A DNA stretch of 64,000 nt from Actinomadura kijaniata NBRC 14229 (GTDB lineage: Bacteria; Actinomycetota; Actinomycetes; Streptosporangiales; Streptosporangiaceae): assembly GCF_001552175.1 (NCBI RefSeq), contig NZ_BCQR01000037.1, forward strand, positions 1 through 64,000, given 5' to 3'. Below, piece after piece: positions 42,998 through 49,741 of this stretch; position 1 is the stretch's first letter, and each line of letters opens with the position of its first letter. The notes beneath the pieces are model-generated. The model was not told the DNA's origin and did no database searches. It saw only the letters and a program-made list of their open reading frames with translations. The position numbers and the translations under genes were made by a program.

Positions 42998-43486
42998 TCA
43001 GCCCGGCTCCGGGTCGCGGTCCGGGTCGCGGTCCGAGGGCGGCCAGACGTACGGCAGGTCGTCGGGCACGCCCGGGAAGATCGGGCCGTAGTGGCCGGGG
43101 TCCTTGCGCACCAGCGCCGACCGGTGGCTGAGATGCAGGGCGTCGTCGCCCAGCCACGGCGGGAGCTCGCCGGCCTCGGCCAGCTCCCGCTGGGCGCGGG
43201 GCTCCGCGATGCCCCGGACCGCGGCCAGCTCGGCCGTCAGGGTGGCGTTGCAGGTGTCCCGGTGCCCCAGCGAGCACCAGTGCCGGCAGACCTCCATCCC
43301 GTAGCGGACCAGGGCCTCCTCGTACCCGGCCCACATCCGCACCGCCGGATGGCGCCGCCAGCCGTAACCCGGCACCGTCAGGGCGCGCAGGATCTGCAGC
43401 GTCTCGACCCGCTGCTTGCCCAGCCTGCGCCGGTCCAGGACGCGCGCCGTGGCGGCGAAGTCCGCGTACGGCAGGAAGGTCTGCAC
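42998..43486 (-). CDS. MSMEG_6728-family protein (pyrimidine-dimer glycosylase-like)
   Basis: 162 aa. MQTFLPYADFAATARVLDRR followed by LGKQRVETLQILRAL and RHPAVRMWAGYEEALVRYG is the characteristic start of this actinobacterial family, which is distantly related to T4 endonuclease V-type pyrimidine-dimer DNA glycosylases. The T4 enzyme uses its N-terminal Thr after Met removal; here residue 2 is Gln, so activity is uncertain. Convergent with the hydrolase genes. Confidence 0.85.
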   Translation of the reverse strand: MQTFLPYADFAATARVLDRRRLGKQRVETLQILRALTVPGYGWRRHPAVRMWAGYEEALVRYGMEVCRHWCSLGHRDTCNATLTAELAAVRGIAEPRAQRELAEAGELPPWLGDDALHLSHRSALVRKDPGHYGPIFPGVPDDLPYVWPPSDRDPDRDPEPG

Positions 43487-43652
43487 GACCGCCCCCCACC
43501 CTCGATCATGGTCGTCGGCTCGTCACCCACCGTAGCCGCAGCCCGCCACCGCGACGGGACGGGGGTGCGCGCGGCCCGTCCCGGCGCCGGTGTCAGCCGG
43601 TCCAGGACGGGTAGCCCCCACCTGGAAGATCGTTGAAGGCGAGGGGGCGTCC

Positions 43653-44066
43653 ATGGAGTACGAGGCCGAACGGGAGATTCCGGCCGACAGCCGCACGGTG
43701 TTCGGCGTCGCCGCCGACGTGGGGACGATGGAGCGGTGGCTTCCCCAGGAGATCGACGTGCGGCGGATCGCGACCGACCTGGTCGAGGGCGAGGCCGACG
43801 GGGACGAGGTGCTGATGCGGGCGGTCCCGGACCAGCTCCGCCTGGAGTGGGGGCTGCACGGGCGCCCGGACTACACCGGCTGGATCCAGGTGATGGACCG
43901 CGCCGACGGCGCCAGCACCGTGGTGGCGCACCTGTCCTTCCTCGGTGACCAGCCCGAGGCGAGCGGCGCGACGCGCGCCAGGGAGGCCACCCAGCGGCTC
44001 CTGGAACGGTCGCTGGACCGCCTCGCCGACCTGGTGGGGCAGCAGGCCGCCCGGTCAGCGCGCTGA
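43653..44066 (+). CDS. SRPBCC/polyketide-cyclase-like protein
   Basis: 137 aa from ATG 43653. The REIPADSRTVFGVAADVGTM beginning, the central strand pairs (GWIQVMDRADGASTVVAHLS) and the long C-terminal helix (ATQRLLERSLDRLADLVG) define a START-like helix-grip fold. These proteins bind hydrophobic ligands or act as cyclases or aromatases. Nothing in the neighbourhood points to a specific ligand. Convergent with the next gene. Confidence 0.82.
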   Translation: MEYEAEREIPADSRTVFGVAADVGTMERWLPQEIDVRRIATDLVEGEADGDEVLMRAVPDQLRLEWGLHGRPDYTGWIQVMDRADGASTVVAHLSFLGDQPEASGATRAREATQRLLERSLDRLADLVGQQAARSAR

Positions 44067-44079
44067 CCCCCGCGCCGGT

Positions 44080-44622
44080 TCACCGCCCGCCGCGGGGGCG
44101 GAGCCGGTCCGGCAGCGGCGCCAGCGGGAACACCCGCCAGAAGTAGGCGTCGGCCGCGTGCTGGTCACCGGGGTAGTTGACGGCCTCGGCGATGCGGCCC
44201 CGCTCGATCCGGAAGGCCAGCGCCCAGGTGGTGTCCAGGCCCCGCGGGGTCGTGCTCCAGCCGCGGTGCAGGTCGACGACCCACGGCCCGTCGGCCGCCA
44301 GGAAGATCGGTTCGGCCCGGAACCCGGCCCGGGCGAGCTCGGCGAAGAAGGCCAGGACCTCGTCCACGCCCCGCTTGACGCCCGCCAGCGGGTGGTGGCC
44401 GGGGATGGTCCACCTGATGTCCGGGGCGAAGAACCGGTCGCGCAGCGCCCGCAGGTCGTTGGCGGCGTAGGCGGCGTAGTAGCCGCGGATCAGGGTGACG
44501 TTCGGGTGCTCGGCCGCGGGCGGCGCGGCCGCCGCCTCCCTGGCGGGCAGGGCGGCGGCCGCCATCCCGGCGGCCGACACGCCCGCGGCACGCAGCAGGG
44601 TCGTACGGGAGATCTCGGGCAT
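44080..44622 (-). CDS. Exported SnoaL/NTF2-like protein
   Basis: 180 aa. An N-terminal export signal (SRTTLLRAAGVSAAGMAAAA, cleavage near AREAAAA) precedes an NTF2-like domain: NVTLIRGYYAAYAANDLRAL, DIRWTIPGHHPLAG and a C-terminal WALAFRIERGRIAEAVNY. The pattern SR-T-LLRAAG resembles a Tat signal lacking the twin arginine. It is followed 38 nt downstream by another NTF2-like exported protein gene upstream on the same strand, suggesting a pair divergent from a LysR regulator. Confidence 0.8.
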   Translation of the reverse strand: MPEISRTTLLRAAGVSAAGMAAAALPAREAAAAPPAAEHPNVTLIRGYYAAYAANDLRALRDRFFAPDIRWTIPGHHPLAGVKRGVDEVLAFFAELARAGFRAEPIFLAADGPWVVDLHRGWSTTPRGLDTTWALAFRIERGRIAEAVNYPGDQHAADAYFWRVFPLAPLPDRLRPRGGR

Positions 44623-44660
44623 GGGTACGGCTCCTTGGGGTGTCCTGGGAGGGGCGCGGT

Positions 44661-45110
44661 TCAGCGGTAGCGTCCGACGACGTCACGGATCAGGCCGTCG
44701 CGGACCAGGAACGCGTAGAAGAAGGTCTCGCGGGCGCCGCCGCGGGTGGAGAAGCGGTAGTCCAGCACGTACCGCCCGCCGTCCCACCGGCTCCCGGTGA
44801 TCTCGTAGCGGCCGCCGGCCCGGAGCACCTCGGGCACCAGGAAGCGGTCCATGATCTCGGCGCGCGAGGGGTAGATCCGCCCGACGCTGTCGAACCGGGC
44901 GTCGGCGGCGAAGGTGGCCGCCACCGCCCGCTCGTCACCGGCGTTGGCCGCGTCGGTGAAGCGCCGCGCGACCCGTTCGGCCTCCGCCCGGCCGGCCGGG
45001 GCGGCCGCCGGCGCCGCGGCCGGAGGGGCGCCGCCCTCCGGCGCGCTCGAACATCCCGTCACCGCCGTCAGGGCCGCGGCCGCCAGGGCGATACGCCGGC
45101 CGAATCGCAT
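44661..45110 (-). CDS. NTF2-like lipoprotein
   Basis: 149 aa from ATG 45110. A lipoprotein signal ends at TAVTGC (Cys20), then an Ala/Pro linker and an NTF2/SnoaL-like domain (AERVARRFTDAANAGDERAV, FDSVGRIYPSRAEIMDRFLV). First gene of a two-gene unit with the exported SnoaL-like protein, divergent from a LysR gene 132 bp away. Ligand or reaction unknown. Confidence 0.8.
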   Translation of the reverse strand: MRFGRRIALAAAALTAVTGCSSAPEGGAPPAAAPAAAPAGRAEAERVARRFTDAANAGDERAVAATFAADARFDSVGRIYPSRAEIMDRFLVPEVLRAGGRYEITGSRWDGGRYVLDYRFSTRGGARETFFYAFLVRDGLIRDVVGRYR

Positions 45111-45196
45111 CTTCGTCTCCGTTCCGCCGGATCCGCTCGACGGGGCCCGGCCTGTCCAGGAAAACGCGGTTTCCGGGGACGCGTCCAAGACCTTTC

Positions 45197-45210
45197 GCCA
45201 TACAGTTGGC
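45197..45210. promoter_or_regulatory. Possible LysR-type site
   Basis: GCCATACAGTTGGC, 4-nt arms around six bases, upstream of the LysR gene in the divergent intergenic region. It includes a loose T-N11-A. Weak but well placed. Confidence 0.4.
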
Positions 45211-45242
45211 GCATAGGTCATCGCCGGACGGAGGGCGGCGCC

Positions 45243-46133
45243 ATGGACGTGGACACCGGTGCGCTGCGCTGCTTCGTGATGGTGGCCGAGCAGCTGAACT
45301 TCACCCGCGCCGCCGAACGGCTGTTCCTGTCCCAGCCCACGCTCAGCCGCCGGATCCGCCGCCTGGAGGAGGACCTGCGCACCCCGCTGTTCGAGCGGAC
45401 CGGCCGCGAGGTCCTGCTGACCCCGGCCGGGGAGGCGTTCCTGCCCCTAGCCCGCGGCCTGCTCGCCGACTGGCTGACGGCGCAGCGCACCGTGCGGACC
45501 GTGGCGGCGGTCGGCTCCCGCGTCCTGCGGGTCGGCTTCGAGGCGTCCGGCGCGGGCTCGCTGGCGACCCGCGCCTACACCGAGTTCATGCGCCGCCACC
45601 CCGACTCCACCGTCGAGCCCAAGCGGTTCGACTGGGGCGGGGAGGTCGCGGCGCTGCACGAGGGGCTCGTGGACGTCGCCTTCGTCTGGCTGCCCGCCGA
45701 CACCACCGGGCTGCACACCGAGATCGTGACCGTGGAGCGCCGCATGGCGGGCCTGGCCGCCCGGCACCCCCTGGCCGGCCGCGCCGACGTGTCGATCATG
45801 GATCTGGCCGACGAGCCGATCGTGTGGACCAGGCGGGCGCCCCGGGCATGGGTCGACTGGTGGGCGGTCAACCCCCGCCCCGACGGCCGCGAACCGGTCT
45901 GGGGTCCCGAGAACGACAACGTCGAGGAGATGCTGGAGCACGTGGCCTCGGGGCAGGCGATCTGCATCAGCCCCGAGTCGATGAGCCTGAACTACGGCAG
46001 GCCCGACCTCACCTGGCTCCCCGTCCGGGACATCGCGCCGCTGCGCGTCGCCCTGTGCTGGCCGGTGACCAGCGCCAGCCCGTCGGTGGCCGCCTTCGCC
46101 GCCGTCGTCAGGCGGCTGTCGGGGCGTTCCTGA
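45243..46133 (+). CDS. LysR-family regulator
   Basis: 296 aa from ATG 45243. N-terminal winged helix: LRCFVMVAEQLNFTRAAERL, FLSQPTLSRRIRRLEEDLRT, PLFERTGREVLLTPAGEAFL. The C-terminal effector domain starts near residue 92 (RVLRVGFEASGAG) and has the two-lobe layout. It most likely controls the divergent lipoprotein/SnoaL pair. The effector is unknown. Confidence 0.93.
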   Translation: MDVDTGALRCFVMVAEQLNFTRAAERLFLSQPTLSRRIRRLEEDLRTPLFERTGREVLLTPAGEAFLPLARGLLADWLTAQRTVRTVAAVGSRVLRVGFEASGAGSLATRAYTEFMRRHPDSTVEPKRFDWGGEVAALHEGLVDVAFVWLPADTTGLHTEIVTVERRMAGLAARHPLAGRADVSIMDLADEPIVWTRRAPRAWVDWWAVNPRPDGREPVWGPENDNVEEMLEHVASGQAICISPESMSLNYGRPDLTWLPVRDIAPLRVALCWPVTSASPSVAAFAAVVRRLSGRS

Positions 46134-46261
46134 GCCGGGGGCACGAGGTCGCGCGTTCCAGCCGGTCGCGATGGTCCTCCCGCCACGCCGCGTCCGGCCT
46201 CCCGGCTTCGCGGACGTCGCGTCGTGCGGCGGTGGCACCGGGGCCTCGGGACGATGGGCGG

Positions 46262-46663
46262 GTGGGAACACGCGAACGGGGCGAGGGCTACTTCTTCCCG
46301 CGGTCGCCCAACCTCTTCTGGCCCGCCGACCGCGCCTGGTGCGTCGCGATCGAGGTCGGCCTGGACTCCACCCATGTGGGCGGCTCCGCCGGGCTGGTCG
46401 CCGACCTGCTGGCCGACCCCCGGTTCGAGGCGCTCCCGGCCGCGCCGGACGACCGCATCGACGAGGTCAACCAGGCGGACTCTGACGAGCGGGGTCCGTC
46501 CCTCCCGGAGGGGGCCCTGCCGCGCCCCGCTCAGCCGCCCTGCTTCTCGCAGGCGGAGACGCGGACCGTCTTGCCGGTGCTGCTCGGCACGCCGCTTTCT
46601 CGTGCCCGCGGGGTCCCGTTGCGCATATTTGTTCAAGACCGGCGCGACCCGTCCAGCCCATGA
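46262..46663 (+). CDS. Hypothetical protein
   Basis: 133 aa from GTG 46262; no good ribosome site. The central part (RSPNLFWPADRAWCVAIEVG, LDSTHVGGSAGLVADLL) reads like a conserved actinobacterial family of unknown role. After PDDRIDEVNQ the sequence becomes Arg/Pro-rich and less protein-like, so the true end may have been near 46475 and a frameshift may have extended the frame. Codon use is otherwise normal. Confidence 0.5.
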   Translation: MGTRERGEGYFFPRSPNLFWPADRAWCVAIEVGLDSTHVGGSAGLVADLLADPRFEALPAAPDDRIDEVNQADSDERGPSLPEGALPRPAQPPCFSQAETRTVLPVLLGTPLSRARGVPLRIFVQDRRDPSSP

Positions 46664-46702
46664 TCGACGGCACGACCGCCATGCGTTGCAGAGGAGAGAA
46701 CT

Positions 46703-46864
46703 ATGCGTCGTGTTGTCATGGCCCTGGTCACGGCCGGAGTGATCGCGGGCGGGCTCGCCGGGGTCTCCGCCCTTCCCGCGGCCGCCGACGAGACCGGGAG
46801 CGTCCGCATCACCTCCGACAGCGTCCGCATCACCTCGGACACCCCGAAGAACCGCGAGTGGTAG
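46703..46864 (+). CDS. Tiny exported peptide with a duplicated SVRITSD element
   Basis: 53 aa, with an excellent ribosome site (GAGGAGA, about 6 nt before ATG 46703). Residues 1-28 form a signal peptide (VVMALVTAGVIAGGLAGVSA, cleavage near AAA-DE). The predicted mature peptide of about 24 residues contains SVRITSD twice in a row and ends TPKNREW. A strong hairpin follows. I do not recognise the family. It may be a secreted structural or signalling peptide. Confidence 0.7.
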   Translation: MRRVVMALVTAGVIAGGLAGVSALPAAADETGSVRITSDSVRITSDTPKNREW

Positions 46865-46898
46865 GGCTCTAGCCGCCCCAACGGCCAGGGACGCCAAG

Positions 46899-46929
46899 GC
46901 GCCCTCCCGGAGATCCTCCGGGAGGGCGC
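46899..46929 (+). terminator. Strong terminator hairpin after the peptide gene
   Basis: GCGCCCTCCCGGAG and CTCCGGGAGGGCGC, 14 perfect pairs with a three-base loop, 34 nt after the peptide stop. It separates the peptide from the MATE gene. Confidence 0.9.
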
Positions 46930-47037
46930 GAGCGTTTCCGGGTGTCGCCTACCCGAATGGGGCGGTACGCGTCGCAGGGCGAAAGGGCGGATGGACGACG
47001 CTGCCCCGCTCTCCCCCGCATCCACGAGTCTCCTTGC

Positions 47038-48357
47038 ATGACCGAGCTTCGGCGGCAGATCGTCCGGCTGACGGTACCGATGATGGCCGCGCGGCTCCTG
47101 GCCATCCTCGTCCCCATCCTGGTCATCGGGATGCTGGGCTGGATGGACGGCGAGGCCCTCCAGATCCGTTCGCTCTACATGCCGATGGCGTTCCTGTTCT
47201 TCGCCCTCCAAGCGATCTTCGACGTCGCCACCCAGACGATCATGGCGTTGCGGAGCGGGCGCGGCGAGCACGACGCCGGGCCCACGCTCGCGAGCATGGC
47301 GCTCGTCTGGTTCGTGGGCGGGCTCGTGTTCGCGGGCGTCCTGAGCGCGGGCGCCCCGGCGCTGGCGGACGTGCTGGGCGCGCCGCCGGAGAGCGCGGAC
47401 CACTTCGCGCGGTTCCTGCGCTGGATGGCGTTCGCGAACATGACCCTGGCCGGGCCGGTGCTGTGCGCGGCGGCGCTGCGCGGTACGGGCCGGGCGGGAC
47501 CCGCGGCGCTGATCGTGCTGGTGGGCAGCGTGATGGAGGTGGCGGGCCTGGCGGTGCTGGGGTTCGGCGCCGACCTGGGCACCGCCGCCCTGCCGCTGGC
47601 CACCGTGCTCAACGGTCTCGTCGGGGGCGCGCTCGGCATCGTCCTGGTGTCCCGGGCGGGACTGCTGGGCGGGTGGGGCTGGCAGCGGGAGGTGCTGCGC
47701 TACCTTCCGCAGACCGGTCTGCCCGTGTGCATGTCCAGCCTCGTGATGTTCGGGATGAACCTGGCCTTCGTGCGCATGCTCAGCCCCTTCGGCCCGACCG
47801 TGATCGCCGGGTTCGCCACCGCCGCCACGGTGCAGAACCTGCTCATCATGCCCGCCCTCACCCTCGGCTCGGCGTCGGCGATCGTCATGAACCAGCGGCT
47901 CGGCGCGGACCGGCCGCGGCTCGCCCCGGTCCTGCGCGCGGCACTCCGGATCACCGTGGCGGTCTACGCCGTGATCACCCCGGTGGTGTGGCTGTCGCGC
48001 GGTCTCATCGGGAGCGTGACGGCCGAGAACGCACGGATCGCGGAGGAGACGGCCCGGTACTTCGCGATCGTCGCGCCGAGCTACCTGCCCCTCGCCCTGG
48101 TCCTGGCCGTGATGATGGCGCTCCAGCAGGTCGGCGGTGTGCGGATGGCGCTGTCGGCGACGGTGCTGTACGTCGTGCTGACGGTCGCCGTCGGCGCCTG
48201 GGCGAACCAGGGCGCCGACGGTCCGGTGCCGTTGTACGCGGTGATGAGCGCGATGAACGTCGGCGGTCTGCTGGCGGTGGCCGGGGCGCTGGCGTTCGTG
48301 CGTCGGCAGGACCGGCGTCGGCTGGACCGGCCGGCGGCGCAGCGGGTCCGGTCCTAG
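47038..48357 (+). CDS. MATE-family efflux transporter
   Basis: 439 aa from ATG 47038. About twelve membrane segments in two similar halves. MTELRRQIVRLTVPMMAARL at the start, ALRGTGRAGPAALIVLVGSV in the first half and GFATAATVQNLLIMPALTLG with GSASAIVMNQRLGADRP in the second half are MATE wording. It should export a cationic drug or metabolite using an ion gradient. The region before it (46930-47037) probably holds its promoter. Confidence 0.88.
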   Translation: MTELRRQIVRLTVPMMAARLLAILVPILVIGMLGWMDGEALQIRSLYMPMAFLFFALQAIFDVATQTIMALRSGRGEHDAGPTLASMALVWFVGGLVFAGVLSAGAPALADVLGAPPESADHFARFLRWMAFANMTLAGPVLCAAALRGTGRAGPAALIVLVGSVMEVAGLAVLGFGADLGTAALPLATVLNGLVGGALGIVLVSRAGLLGGWGWQREVLRYLPQTGLPVCMSSLVMFGMNLAFVRMLSPFGPTVIAGFATAATVQNLLIMPALTLGSASAIVMNQRLGADRPRLAPVLRAALRITVAVYAVITPVVWLSRGLIGSVTAENARIAEETARYFAIVAPSYLPLALVLAVMMALQQVGGVRMALSATVLYVVLTVAVGAWANQGADGPVPLYAVMSAMNVGGLLAVAGALAFVRRQDRRRLDRPAAQRVRS

Positions 48358-48397
48358 GGAGCGTGTCGAGTTCAGATCTTCGCTGGAGGCCGCGGAG

Positions 48398-48915
48398 TCA
48401 GATGACCGCGCCTCGTAGGTGGAGTCCGGCGAGGTGACTCAGGGGCGTCCCGTCGTAGCGGGCGGCCGGACCGCGCCCTTCCTTGATCTTGTTGAGGCGG
48501 CGTTCCCCGCGCTGCGGTTGGCGCGGGAGGAGTACGCCTGATCCGCGGCCACGGCGCCAGGCCGGGTCCCGGGCCTTGATGCGCTCCGGGACGGCGGTGA
48601 AGCGCGGGCTGTCAGCAGCCTGGCCGGGGGTGAGCACAAAGGGCAGCGGGCGGCAGCGGCGGTCCGTCCTCCGCGTGAGCGGTCCAGCTCGGCGGCCTCG
48701 GCGGTCACCGCTTCCACTAGGGCATGGAAGACCTAGGCCCCTGCCCACAAATGGATCCGCGCGTAGACGGTGGGCCAGGGCCCGTACCGCTCCGGCACGT
48801 CCCGTCACGGACTGCCCGTACGGAGCCGCCACATCACGCCGTCGACCAGCCGCCGCAGGTCAGGGACCGGGCCGCGCCCGCCCAACGGCAGATGCGGCTC
48901 GACCACCGCCCACTC
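48398..48915 (-). pseudogene. Decayed IS5-family transposase
   Basis: Minus-strand pieces in several frames line up in order: EWAVVEPHLPLGGRGP, LRRLVDGVMWRLRTGSP, then a TGA (48807-48805) where the conserved Trp of GSPWRDVPERYG should be, RDVPERYGPWPTVYARIHLW, PFVLTPGQAADSPRF, VAADQAYSSRANR, and KEGRGPAARYDGTPLSHLAG … LHLRGAVI. All are IS5-group (DDE) landmarks. One nonsense codon and at least two frameshifts make it dead. Terminal repeats were not identified. Confidence 0.85.
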
Positions 48916-48980
48916 CCTAGTGCGGTGACCACGAACCCAAGCCGCCTGATCACACCCGACGAACGTTCACCGACAGCGCA

Positions 48981-49538
48981 TCAGCCGTTGGAGGGCCGCG
49001 CCTGCTTTCGCACCCGGAAGCGGAGCACCGTGACGGCGCCCGACTGGGTATTGCTGAGAGGTTCCAGGTCGACCCTGTCCAAGCTCGGAGGCGAGAAGCG
49101 GACGCCGTCGCCGAGCAGCACCGGTAGGACATACACCAGAATCTCGTCGACGAGCCCGCGCTGCAGGCACTGGGCGGCCACGTCGGCACCGAGGATCTCC
49201 AGGTTCTTGTCTCCCGCGGCGCTGCGTGCCGTGGCAACGGCTTCCTCAAGCCCACAGGTGAGGAACGTGACGGCAGGGTCCGGCTCCTCCGGAGGATTGT
49301 GGGTGAGGACGAACTGTGCTCCCCCGTCGTATGCGGTGTCCTGATCGGCCATACCCTTGGCGACATCGTAGGTGCCCCGGCCGATGAGCATGGCGCCCGT
49401 GGCCGCCATGACCTCCGGGACCGCGTCCGCGGTCAGGTACTCAAAGATCCAATCCATCGCGTGACCACGACCGGCGATGAAGCCGTCCAGGGACATCACC
49501 CTGTTCACGACCACTTTGCCGGTGCTCGCATCGCTCAT
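48981..49538 (-). CDS. Dihydrofolate-reductase-family protein (RibD C-terminal type)
   Basis: 185 aa from ATG 49538 with GGAGAAAC about 6 nt upstream. NRVMSLDGFIAGRGHAMDWI near the start, TGAMLIGRGTYDVAKGMADQ, LEEAVATARSAAGDKNLEIL and the C-terminal VDEILVYVLPVLLGDGVRFS are hallmarks of the YyaP/RibD_C group. NADPH-linked reduction of an unknown substrate is expected. It lies between the dead transposase and the low-GC island. Confidence 0.9.
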   Translation of the reverse strand: MSDASTGKVVVNRVMSLDGFIAGRGHAMDWIFEYLTADAVPEVMAATGAMLIGRGTYDVAKGMADQDTAYDGGAQFVLTHNPPEEPDPAVTFLTCGLEEAVATARSAAGDKNLEILGADVAAQCLQRGLVDEILVYVLPVLLGDGVRFSPPSLDRVDLEPLSNTQSGAVTVLRFRVRKQARPSNG

Positions 49539-49686
49539 GCGTTTCTCCAGGGGATCTTGGAAGCCCGGGGCCGAATCATAGTCCGGCCGGTGGGGACGGC
49601 GGGGCGGAGTCGCACGCGTATCGGCGATGGCCCAACGCGGACAATCGGCACGCGGATGTGCCGACCGCGGGCCGAGCAACCAGGCC

Positions 49687-49706
49687 GGTGATCGTTTGTG
49701 ATCACC
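49687..49706 (-). terminator. Hairpin after the large HELTH protein gene
   Basis: GGTGATC and GATCACC with a six-base loop, 35 nt beyond the stop of the minus-strand gene. Modest stability, good position. Confidence 0.5.
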
Positions 49707-49741
49707 GCACCAGCCAGGCCCTCTCTGGCAGGAATCGCCCC

